Of a stretch of 64,000 nucleotides of DNA, positions 1 to 7,037 are shown piece after piece. Under the pieces are notes generated by a model that was given only the letters and a program-made list of their open reading frames with translations, did no database searches and had not been told where the DNA came from. The DNA comes from Achromobacter ruhlandii (GTDB lineage: Bacteria; Pseudomonadota; Gammaproteobacteria; Burkholderiales; Burkholderiaceae_B), in the NCBI RefSeq assembly GCF_902859695.1, contig NZ_CADIJL010000010.1:1-64000 (forward strand). The letters run 5' to 3'. Positions within the stretch are counted from its first letter, which is position 1. Each line of letters opens with the position of its first letter. The translations under genes were made by a program, and so were the position numbers.

Positions 1-227
1 GCCTCACTGCAAATGCGAGGGTGCTGGCTTCGCGCCAGGCCGCAGCCATGGAAAGCCACAGCCACGCCCAAAACGCGGCAACGCTGGACAGAAGCGGCAA
101 CGCCAACGCGGCGGGCGGGACGTTGCTGGCAGTCCGCAACCTCGGCGAGGGGTTGACCACACTGGCCACCGGTGGAAGCGAGACCCGGCCGCGCAACGTC
201 GCTTATTACCCCCGAATTCACGCTTAG
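1..227 (+). CDS. Inverted tail-fibre C-terminal cassette D (partial, silent)
   Basis: This open frame enters from the left edge and ends in TAG at 225-227. It encodes an alternative C-terminus for the tail fibre gene at 732-1661. It begins with the shared residues LTANAR, continues with a unique middle part, and ends in ETRPRNVAYYPRIHA, almost the same ending as the expressed fibre (ETRPRNTAYHPRIHA). It is on the plus strand while the fibre and the two other cassettes are on the minus strand, and it meets cassette C tail to tail with one base between the stops. No convincing start codon or ribosome binding site is visible, so it is probably silent until inversion joins it to the constant part of the fibre. 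A decayed fragment is the alternative. Confidence 0.7.
   Translation, partial: LTANARVLASRQAAAMESHSHAQNAATLDRSGNANAAGGTLLAVRNLGEGLTTLATGGSETRPRNVAYYPRIHA
5..16 (+). repeat. Candidate recombination site of cassette D
   Basis: CACTGCAAATGC, identical to the other three copies but on the opposite strand. It is followed by GAGGGTGCTGGC, which resembles the flank in cassette B. The codon phase is ACT GCA AAT GC, as in all the other copies. Confidence 0.6.
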
Positions 228-228
228 G

Positions 229-496
229 CTACGCATGGATCCGAGGGTGATAGGCGACGTTCGTCCCACGGGTTTCACCCCCCCCTGTCTGTTCGATGTA
301 TGGCAACGAACCACCTGCGGGCCCCTTCTCGTAGAAGTTGTCCCCGCTAGCCTGGCCGCCAGCAAGCGTGTTTGCAGCGCCACCCACAGCGTAGAGCGTC
401 GAGAACGGGGTTGCTGTATTCGTGCCGCGCACCCTGTGACCGTGCAGGCGCAACGCATCGTCCTGACGGCTGGCCATAGCTCTTGCATTTGCAGTG
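229..496 (-). CDS. Tail-fibre C-terminal cassette C (silent)
   Basis: About 88 codons. The reading enters through the shared 12-bp site at 485-496 (codons ACT GCA AAT GC) and ends in TAG at 229-231. The product would start TANARAMASRQ, has its own middle region, and ends GETRGTNVAYHPRIHA. It matches the end of the expressed fibre at both cassette ends but not in between. It lies directly downstream of cassette B's site-to-stop unit in the same orientation. An ATG inside the cassette could start an 82-residue peptide, but no ribosome binding site supports this. Cassettes C and D form one segment with outward-facing termini and inverted sites at each end, like the two-headed segments of a shufflon. 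Confidence 0.7.
485..496 (-). repeat. Candidate recombination site of cassette C
   Basis: Minus-strand copy of CACTGCAAATGC, followed by AAGAGCTATGGCC. It is preceded by TGACGTCCGCCT, where the TGA is the stop of cassette B. The reading phase is the same as in the expressed gene. Confidence 0.6.
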
Positions 497-505
497 AGGC
501 GGACG

Positions 506-722
506 TCAAGCGTGAATACGAGGGTGGTAGGCCACGTTGCGCGGGCGCGTTTCAGCGGTGCCGGCGGCGTCGGTTGTCATGCCTGAGCCGTCGAGCAAGG
601 CCCACGCCTGCTCGCCAGTGACGGCCTCAACGCGGTTCTGGCTGACGCGAAATCCGATGCTGTGCGCGTGCGGTTGAACAGCCTGCGCCTGGCGGCTCGC
701 CAGCGCTCTCGCATTTGCAGTG
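506..722 (-). CDS. Tail-fibre C-terminal cassette B (silent)
   Basis: About 71 codons from the shared site at 711-722 to the TGA at 506-508. The encoded segment starts TANARALASRQAQAVQPHAHS and ends AETRPRNVAYHPRIHA. Only 9 bases separate the stop of the expressed fibre (732) from the site of this cassette, and the same short spacing follows cassette B before the site of C. This is very compact tandem packing of alternative ends. Translation without fusion to the constant region is unlikely because no start with a good ribosome binding site is visible. Confidence 0.7.
711..722 (-). repeat. Candidate recombination site of cassette B
   Basis: Minus-strand copy of CACTGCAAATGC, followed by GAGAGCGCTGGCG. 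It is preceded by TGACGTCTGCCT, where the TGA is the stop of the expressed fibre gene. The upstream flank is nearly identical to that at the site of C. Confidence 0.6.
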
Positions 723-731
723 AGGCAGACG

Positions 732-1661
732 TCAAGCATGGATACGAGGGTGATAGGCGGTGTTTCTCGGGCGAGTTTCACTGGCGGTCCTTGCGCCACC
801 AGCGGCGGCCGAAAAGGTCAACTGGTCATCGGCCAACGGGCTTGCGTCCGTGGCCGATACCAGACGCGGCGAAGGGCTGCGCGCGCCGGCAGCGAAGCCA
901 AACGCACCAGTAACTCCACTGTTGCCGACCAGGCTGTTTCCGTCGTTCAGGCGCCGAAACCCCAACGCGCCAGCAATCTGTTGCATCGCATCCGATTGCT
1001 TGCTACCCAGCGTCCTCGCATTTGCAGTGTCAGCGTCAGTTCCGGTGAAACGGCGGAACATATCGCGTAAATCAGGCACCCGGAATTGCGTGGCCGAGAA
1101 GTCCGAGAACCAATGCGCGCCGCGGTTCGCCTGCCAAATGGCCTCGGTCTTGACCAGGCCCTGCTCCTGGGCGTAGCCCCAGAGGCGGGCGTAGTCCGCT
1201 TTCGACAGCAACCCGCCGATCGCGTCGACCTCACTCACCAACGGGGTGGCTGTATGTCCATCCAGCGGTCGACCGCAAAGCGACGATCGGTAGCCGTTGA
1301 AATAGGCACTCGCCGACCAACGCCACACCTCTTCGCACTCGGTGACGATGATGGGGCCGATGTCCTGCGTGGGCAGTGCAGTAATGGAGAAGATAGGCGG
1401 CCGATTCCCCACGGCCGTGGTGATCAGCTTCTGGATCGCCTTGAGCAGCAAGGTGTTGTCGTTGCGATTCAACGTCTGGCCGCCCCCCAGGATGACGGAC
1501 ACAAGTTCTTCCTGCATACCGTTGAAGGCATAGGCGGGCCACTGCGTTGCGGGCTTGTTGGTAGCGGGGTTGCCGTCGGTCGCCCACCCGGGCGTGCCGG
1601 TCGCAGGTGCCGTATCGGCCTGCTCCTTGGTAACGGTGTATGGTGCAATCAGAAGGTCCAT
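732..1661 (-). CDS. Tail fibre protein (constant part plus expressed cassette A)
   Basis: 309 residues. The N-terminal part (about 1-80) would attach the fibre to the baseplate. A collar-type region around FRVPDLRDMFRRFTG lies near residues 190-205. The shared site at 1018-1029 encodes TANAR at about residues 211-215, and the variable part then runs to ETRPRNTAYHPRIHA at the C-terminus. Such ETRPRN endings are common in phage collar and fibre proteins, and the C-terminal domain usually contacts the host surface. The start at 1661 abuts the stop of the gp48-like gene at 1662, as expected for the last gene of a Mu-type tail operon. The downstream alternative cassettes suggest that the receptor-binding end can be exchanged. 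Confidence 0.88.
   Translation of the reverse strand: MDLLIAPYTVTKEQADTAPATGTPGWATDGNPATNKPATQWPAYAFNGMQEELVSVILGGGQTLNRNDNTLLLKAIQKLITTAVGNRPPIFSITALPTQDIGPIIVTECEEVWRWSASAYFNGYRSSLCGRPLDGHTATPLVSEVDAIGGLLSKADYARLWGYAQEQGLVKTEAIWQANRGAHWFSDFSATQFRVPDLRDMFRRFTGTDADTANARTLGSKQSDAMQQIAGALGFRRLNDGNSLVGNSGVTGAFGFAAGARSPSPRLVSATDASPLADDQLTFSAAAGGARTASETRPRNTAYHPRIHA
1018..1029 (-). repeat. Candidate recombination site in the expressed fibre gene
   Basis: Minus-strand copy of CACTGCAAATGC, followed by GAGGACGCTGGG, inside the fibre coding sequence. It marks the border between the constant N-terminal part and cassette A. Recombination with the inverted copy at 5-16 would invert about 1 kb and replace the fibre end in frame. 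Confidence 0.6.
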
Positions 1662-2258
1662 TCAGGTCTGCTCCGAATACGAGAAATTGAGCAATGTGTG
1701 CGCAGGCTTCGAAGCCAGCAGCTCACATTGCAGGACGTTGTTATTCCAGTAGGCGAAAGGGCCGCCAAACGAATCGCCGAAGTGAAGCCGGTTGACGGTA
1801 AAAGTAGGCGCATTCACCTGCCAGGCATGCGCCCAGTCTTCCCCACCAAAAGGCGTGCCGAAACGCTTTCCGAATCGGGATGGCATAAATTGCCTCACGA
1901 CGACGTCATAGCCCAGACGGTTCGCCAACCCGGTGAAATACGGTATCGACTGCCCGCCCGTAGCCGTAAGCCTCGCGACAAGCTGCGCCCGGCGCGCCTG
2001 GATCGTCGGCGCCGGCCCGGCACATGGGTCCGGCAAGCCCAGAGTCAATTCCCACTCTGGAAGGAGTTCGTAGGTCGAGCCAGGAAAGGCATCAACCAGA
2101 AGTTGATTTGCGCGTGCCGTATTGACCTCGTAAACCGTTACCAGGCCAAGCAAAGCGCGACTCTGGACGCTGCTTGCATCCCGCGACCAAACCCGCCCCC
2201 GCGGCAGGAGGCTCATGAACGCCTGGAGGAAGTCTCCAGCTCGTAGTTTCAAGCCCAT
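1662..2258 (-). CDS. Mu gp48-like baseplate protein
   Basis: 198 residues, in the size range of the Mu gp48 (DUF2313) family, which completes the baseplate around the base of the tail tube. The start MGLKLRAGDFLQAFMSLLPRG resembles the usual family opening, where a short N-terminal helix is followed by LLPxG and then RxW. It sits between the gp47-like gene and the fibre gene, the same order as in Mu. The stop at 1662 directly abuts the fibre start, which suggests coupled translation. Family assignment is from sequence pattern and gene order together. Confidence 0.82.
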   Translation of the reverse strand: MGLKLRAGDFLQAFMSLLPRGRVWSRDASSVQSRALLGLVTVYEVNTARANQLLVDAFPGSTYELLPEWELTLGLPDPCAGPAPTIQARRAQLVARLTATGGQSIPYFTGLANRLGYDVVVRQFMPSRFGKRFGTPFGGEDWAHAWQVNAPTFTVNRLHFGDSFGGPFAYWNNNVLQCELLASKPAHTLLNFSYSEQT

Positions 2259-2267
2259 CCCTCACCC

Positions 2268-3431
2268 CTATAGGTACGTGACGCCACCAAGCGTTGGCAG
2301 CTGTCCAATCACGTTCGTGACGTTGCCGGGGTATACGGTCACAACGCCATTAACTGTGCCGGCGACCTCGACCAGAAGCCACCCCGAAGCGCCCGAGACG
2401 CTGTTAATCGCGCCCTCGATGTCATTGCGGTTGATCGTCCCGCCGCGGGCATCTCCAGTTCGAAACAGCACATCTGCCAGCGCGGCCGAAATCGCGCTTC
2501 GCGTCGCCGCACCGGCGCCAGAAAGTCCAGACAACTTGAAATGCAAGCTGTTATCCACTGGCGCGCACGCGAAGACCAGAGCGGTAACGGGCTGCAGGCC
2601 GATCAGCGCATCAGCCAACACCAACTGGTCGCCCGTTGCGACGGCGGCACGCGGCAAGCCGTCAGGCCCCTGATCATGCTGCGACACGCCGTTGTTTCCC
2701 TGGGGAAATCCACCGTGCGGAGCCTGTGCAGTATCCATCATGAACCGCACGACCACCGTGCCCGCCCCCATGCCGTTGGGCGAGCACCAGGCACGGCTTA
2801 CCCCCGGGACGGCCAGCGCCCAGCGGACGTAGTCATCCGCGTTGCCACCGTGCGGCGTCTCCTGATAGGCGGCAATGACACGCTCGCTGTATGCGTCCGG
2901 GGACTCCACATCGGCGCCGGTAGCGATCGCGCCCACGACTGTGCCAGTGGATTGCAGGCCCGTGATGGTCGATGAAAGGGTCACAGGCGTGCCGGCCGGA
3001 CAATTCCCCGCCGCTCCAGCCTCTGTAGCACGAAGGACGACAACCGCCTTTCCGTCCAGGCCGACCGCTTGAGTCGCATCGACCGTGTAGGCCGTTCCAT
3101 CCGCCCGCTTGATTTCGACCCCGGCGCTGATGACCACCCCGGCCGTCCCAGTGAACTGGGCGGAAATCACGGCCGCCACGGCGTCCTTTCGGAATACATT
3201 CTTCATCGCCCCCCAGCCCGCCAGGTATTCGTCCGTCGCGGTCCAGGGGACTGCTTGCTTTGAGATCCAGTCGATATAGCCGAAGTGCAGGTGCGCAAGG
3301 CCGGCTTGAGCGACGCCCAGCACGCGCAGGACAGCTTTGCGCAGGAGCGCATTCGCTCCATCCAGGGTCGCGTTGATATCCGCCAGAACCTGATTTCTCA
3401 GCTCTGACAACGTTGGACGAGAAAATGGCAT
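2268..3431 (-). CDS. Mu gp47-like baseplate protein (baseplate J family)
   Basis: 387 residues starting MPFSRPTLSELRNQVLADI, a typical opening for the baseplate J/gp47 family, which forms the wedge that links the hub to the fibres. The ATG at 3431 lies one base past the stop of the gp46-like gene. The frame is open further upstream, but that extension would overlap the gp46-like gene and looks non-coding. The middle (about 90-300) carries the Gly/Ala/Val-rich beta segments usual in the family, including VVGAIATGADVESPDAYSERV. Nine bases separate it from the gp48-like gene. Confidence 0.87.
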   Translation of the reverse strand: MPFSRPTLSELRNQVLADINATLDGANALLRKAVLRVLGVAQAGLAHLHFGYIDWISKQAVPWTATDEYLAGWGAMKNVFRKDAVAAVISAQFTGTAGVVISAGVEIKRADGTAYTVDATQAVGLDGKAVVVLRATEAGAAGNCPAGTPVTLSSTITGLQSTGTVVGAIATGADVESPDAYSERVIAAYQETPHGGNADDYVRWALAVPGVSRAWCSPNGMGAGTVVVRFMMDTAQAPHGGFPQGNNGVSQHDQGPDGLPRAAVATGDQLVLADALIGLQPVTALVFACAPVDNSLHFKLSGLSGAGAATRSAISAALADVLFRTGDARGGTINRNDIEGAINSVSGASGWLLVEVAGTVNGVVTVYPGNVTNVIGQLPTLGGVTYL

Positions 3432-3432
3432 A

Positions 3433-3885
3433 TCAGTTGATTCCGTTCCAGGCCCAAAGGTATTTCCCCGTGTGCAGGGAATCACCGCCAGGCGAATAGG
3501 CAATGATCTGGGCGCCGAGAAAGGACTCTCGGACCCACTCCACGCTGATGTCGAAGCGCGCCACAACCCCGTCGTCGATCAACCACTTCAGCGCCTCGGC
3601 CAGATAGTCGTAGGCACGGTTCAGCGTCGTCTGGGTCTGCTTCTCTCGCTGCAGGAGCCAGAGCTTGCTACCCAAAGGCGCGTCAGGGGCGAACTGGTCG
3701 CCCCACCAGCCACGAGGATCACCGGTTCCATCCGGGATGACGTCGTCGGGGGCTGCCATTGCGTCAGTGAAGACGCTTACCAGCATGGCCGTCGCAAGGT
3801 CCGCGCCGGTGACCAACGCGCCTTCGGACAGCAGCCAATCGCCGTGGGCAACGCCAGCATCCCAAACTGTGCGGATATCGCTCAT
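3433..3885 (-). CDS. Mu gp46-like baseplate wedge protein
   Basis: 150 residues, about the usual length for the GP46 family. It contains the GWWGD segment (near residue 59) and SKLWLLQREK, both characteristic of this family, related to the gp25-like lysozyme-fold wedge proteins. It overlaps the gp45-like gene by 4 bases at its start and is one base from the gp47-like gene at its end. The order gp45-gp46-gp47-gp48 is that of Mu. Confidence 0.86.
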   Translation of the reverse strand: MSDIRTVWDAGVAHGDWLLSEGALVTGADLATAMLVSVFTDAMAAPDDVIPDGTGDPRGWWGDQFAPDAPLGSKLWLLQREKQTQTTLNRAYDYLAEALKWLIDDGVVARFDISVEWVRESFLGAQIIAYSPGGDSLHTGKYLWAWNGIN

Positions 3886-4496
3886 TGAGCCTCCCCGGGC
3901 CTTTCCGATGTCACAGTCGAACCGCCACCCTGAACGTTCTTCACCGGATGATGGTGGTCGTTGTACACATCGCGCATGCCCTTCATGGTCCGATCGTTGG
4001 TCTCGAAGTTGTCTTGCATGTCGCCCGACGACTTGACCATAGGCGCCTGCAACTCGATCCCTCCAGGCGCAACGATGGTCAGCTTGCCGCTCAGGTTCCA
4101 GGTCACATCTTTCGCGTTGTTCACGACAACGTCCTGTCCGCCGGCATCAACCACGATCCCTCCAGCAGCAGTCAGGTAGACATACTTTCCGTCTTGGCTG
4201 TACAGCTTCGTTTCACCGGCCAGCAGACCGCGCGGCCGACTCCCTTGATGGTTGACGCCGACCACCATCGTGGACGATCGGTCGCCCGAAACCGCTGCCA
4301 GAGCAGCGTCAGATCCCACCGGAGGATTCGACGTAAGGCCGAATTCCTGCGGACGCACCCGCCTGTCCGCCACTTCCAACCCGCTGGCCCTCACCTGCAT
4401 CAACTGCACCGGCCCACTGTCGTCCACAGCCGTGACGACACCGCGCCCGACCATCATCTGGAGCCGGCGCCACAGCCTTTCGATTGCTTGTTCCAT
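3882..4496 (-). CDS. Mu gp45-like baseplate spike
   Basis: 204 residues. The N-terminal half looks like the oligonucleotide-binding fold of phage spikes. It is followed by short beta repeats rich in Gly, Val and Asp (about 110-165), as expected for a trimeric beta-helix. Near the C-terminus DHHHP provides His residues like the HxH motif that binds iron at the tip of Mu- and P2-type spikes. The protein would puncture the outer membrane when the tail contracts. It is followed with a 4-base overlap by the gp46-like gene. Confidence 0.86.
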   Translation of the reverse strand: MEQAIERLWRRLQMMVGRGVVTAVDDSGPVQLMQVRASGLEVADRRVRPQEFGLTSNPPVGSDAALAAVSGDRSSTMVVGVNHQGSRPRGLLAGETKLYSQDGKYVYLTAAGGIVVDAGGQDVVVNNAKDVTWNLSGKLTIVAPGGIELQAPMVKSSGDMQDNFETNDRTMKGMRDVYNDHHHPVKNVQGGGSTVTSERPGEAQ

Positions 4497-4497
4497 A

Positions 4498-5616
4498 TCA
4501 CCCCACCACTTGATCCGGTGCGAATTGAGCCCAGATGAAGGGCTGCTGATAGAAGGCCTGCGGCGGCATCAGCAGAACGTCGCAGGTTGTACCTGCGCGT
4601 CCGCGGTTGTAGGTCGTCTCGGCGATCAACCACGAAACGGGAGCGGCCTCTGATCCCAGCTTCAAGGACGGAATCGCAAGGGAAGCCATTGTGTTGGGCG
4701 TGTACAGCGCGCCCGACGAGTCCCGCCAGCTGTCGGTGTTCAACCGGACAAAAAAAGACCGTCCCTGCCGCCGAGACATTTCCCACTTCGCCCTGTCTTC
4801 AGCCACCATGCTTCCGCCCAGAAGGTTCTCCGACAGCACAACCCGCGGCCGATATCGAGGCACGCTTTCATCCACCAGATGCGCGATCTGGTTCGGGGCG
4901 CCACCTACATCGCTGAACTGATCCAGCCCCTGATATATCGCGTAGTAGTCGCTGAACTTCTGATCCATCGAGTACGACGCGACGGCCGAACCGATATTCA
5001 CGCCCTCCTGAAAGCCACTAGCCGCGGCCTGTAGCCCGATGCCCGACAGCAGAAGATCACCCGACGGTGTGTCGTACAGCAGGAGACCGCGGTATCGGCA
5101 AACCCGCTCCAGAATGTCATACGTACTCTCGCCCGCGATGATCACCACCTGCTCGATGGGTGCGCCTTGGTTCGTACCTTCAGCCAGGCTCGCCTTGATC
5201 CCGAACGGTGCGCAAAGCGTCTGAGCGATATACAGCGCGCTGGCATTGGTGAGCTGGAACCCATCGAATACCGCAGCGCAGTCCACGATGTCCTGGCACT
5301 TGCTGCGGCCCACCAGCGTGACCGAATGTGCGCCGTCGGTGAACGAAGGCACGAAGCGATCGACCCAGCCGGTGGAGACGCGATCGCCTCCGAGGAACAC
5401 TTCGCAGTAATCCCCGGGCTGTACCTGCATATCCGGTCGCGTCGCGATGGGATAGCGGTCAGTCATCTTCACCAGGAAATCAGAGGGGCATCGCTCGATT
5501 CCCCTCGTGAACCGCACCTCCTGCCACCCCCCAAGAACGCGCGTATTGGACAGCTCATAGCCCCGTCCGACACGGGTCGAAGTGGACACACGCAGCGTCA
5601 GATCATCACTATTCAT
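4498..5616 (-). CDS. Mu gpP/gp44-like baseplate hub protein
   Basis: 372 residues. It begins with a beta-rich domain (LTLRVSTSTRVGRGYELSNTR) in the manner of Mu gp44 and P2 gpD hub proteins, which form the trimeric ring between tail tube and spike. Later segments such as DILERVCRYRGLLLYDTPSG match the hub family pattern. It overlaps the gpN-like gene by 4 bases and precedes the spike gene by one base. The assignment rests on family pattern and the Mu gene order. Confidence 0.84.
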   Translation of the reverse strand: MNSDDLTLRVSTSTRVGRGYELSNTRVLGGWQEVRFTRGIERCPSDFLVKMTDRYPIATRPDMQVQPGDYCEVFLGGDRVSTGWVDRFVPSFTDGAHSVTLVGRSKCQDIVDCAAVFDGFQLTNASALYIAQTLCAPFGIKASLAEGTNQGAPIEQVVIIAGESTYDILERVCRYRGLLLYDTPSGDLLLSGIGLQAAASGFQEGVNIGSAVASYSMDQKFSDYYAIYQGLDQFSDVGGAPNQIAHLVDESVPRYRPRVVLSENLLGGSMVAEDRAKWEMSRRQGRSFFVRLNTDSWRDSSGALYTPNTMASLAIPSLKLGSEAAPVSWLIAETTYNRGRAGTTCDVLLMPPQAFYQQPFIWAQFAPDQVVG

Positions 5617-7037
5617 TTCGACAGTGCCTCAAACTCGGGCGGCATAAACGCCGGGTGGATAGGATTGACCTGGCGGACCAGTTCTCCGGCTCGCGTCGGA
5701 TCCCGATAAATTCGGTTTGCCAACGTCAGCGAAGGTTGAGAAGCGTTGAAGGAGAACACCCCCATCTCGGCCAGATCTCCACCCCTCGATTGAAAATCGG
5801 CAACGACGGCTTTCCGCAGCTGACGCAGGGCGTCATAGCTGGCGTCGTCGCCGCCGTCACCGGCAATCAGGATCTCGGAATCGAGGATGCCCACGACCTC
5901 CGTCTGCACCCGCGATGCATCCTCCTGCGAGAATGGCTGATACTCCGCGGCCACTTGCGCCAGCGCAGCAATGGCCACGCGACGCAGGTGCGCCGAGCAT
6001 GCGTCGTTCGCCGTCTTGATGGCGATGCCAATGGGAGACTCAGTCGACTCACCCGCGGGCTGGAAGGTGGCGAGTCGGCCGAGCATTGCCATCCCGTCCG
6101 CAGGGTCCACCGCGGTCGCGGCAACCGACTGCACAAACGCATTGGCAGCGTCGCCATACGCCGCGGTGTCGGCAATGTTTGCCGCGGCCTGCTGCAGCTT
6201 GACGCCAGCGGCGACCACTGCCGCACTTGCGGCCACGTTGGCAGCTAGCAAGTCCGCCGCCGATGCACCGCTGGATGCCTTGCGATTGGAAGTCAGAAAG
6301 CCTGAATTTCCACCACCAAACAGCCGGCCGAAGTTGCCGCGAAGGCTCGACACCGCGTTAAATACGCGACGCACACCATTTACGATGCCCACGGCCATCT
6401 GGTAGTAGCGCACAGCGGTATTCACAACCTGGCGAACCACCGCAACGCCCTGCTTGATCGCTGCAGCGACCCTGCGCGCCATGTCCAGCAGGCTGCCCTT
6501 CCGAACCGCGTCCGCTGCCTTGCTCACCTGGTCACCCGTCGATTCGCCGGCCTGCGGATACTTCCGCTCGCCGCTGACGATGAGCGACATGGTGAACTCG
6601 AACACCCGCCCCAGGTCCTTTCGCTCTTCCAGCTCCAGATCCAGGCAGACGACGTTGGCGACAGTCCCCAGCGTGGGATGAACCAACGTCTTCGGACCGG
6701 CGGTCTCGCAGACCGTCAGGAAAGCTTCCCGCTGGCCCACCACGCCCCCACCGCCGTATATGGCGCTGTCCTCGATGAGGAACCCATGGATCCGGAACTG
6801 CCGGGGCAGCTTCCCCTGATCCTCAGCCCACACTTCATCTCGATATGGGTAGACATGGACGGCCTGGCGGCGTCCGGCGTGCAAGCGCGCCCCGTTCACA
6901 CCGAACGGGACGCCGCCATAGGACGCCTGCTGTAGCGAAGCTTCCCAGCTGCCGGCACCAGGCCCCAATAGGTCGCCAAGAGCGTTCGCGACGCCACCAA
7001 TGCTGCCGGCTACCTTTACGACGTCCGAGATCTTCAT
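5613..7037 (-). CDS. Mu gpN-like tail protein (DNA circulation family)
   Basis: 474 residues. Residues about 28-110 (SWEASLQQASYGGVPFGVNG to VGQREAFL) match the N-terminal domain of the so-called DNA circulation family, which includes Mu gpN. Despite the family name, these proteins are tail/baseplate components. The middle is rich in Ala and Val with probable helices. The start overlaps the tape measure gene by 4 bases (ATGA). It belongs with the following hub, spike and wedge genes. Confidence 0.82.
   Translation of the reverse strand: MKISDVVKVAGSIGGVANALGDLLGPGAGSWEASLQQASYGGVPFGVNGARLHAGRRQAVHVYPYRDEVWAEDQGKLPRQFRIHGFLIEDSAIYGGGGVVGQREAFLTVCETAGPKTLVHPTLGTVANVVCLDLELEERKDLGRVFEFTMSLIVSGERKYPQAGESTGDQVSKAADAVRKGSLLDMARRVAAAIKQGVAVVRQVVNTAVRYYQMAVGIVNGVRRVFNAVSSLRGNFGRLFGGGNSGFLTSNRKASSGASAADLLAANVAASAAVVAAGVKLQQAAANIADTAAYGDAANAFVQSVAATAVDPADGMAMLGRLATFQPAGESTESPIGIAIKTANDACSAHLRRVAIAALAQVAAEYQPFSQEDASRVQTEVVGILDSEILIAGDGGDDASYDALRQLRKAVVADFQSRGGDLAEMGVFSFNASQPSLTLANRIYRDPTRAGELVRQVNPIHPAFMPPEFEALSK

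Noticed and set aside
1..1661. Diversity-generating retroelement at the tail fibre
   Set aside because: No reverse transcriptase gene is present, and the cassettes differ by whole unrelated segments, not by adenine-specific substitutions between a template and a variable repeat.
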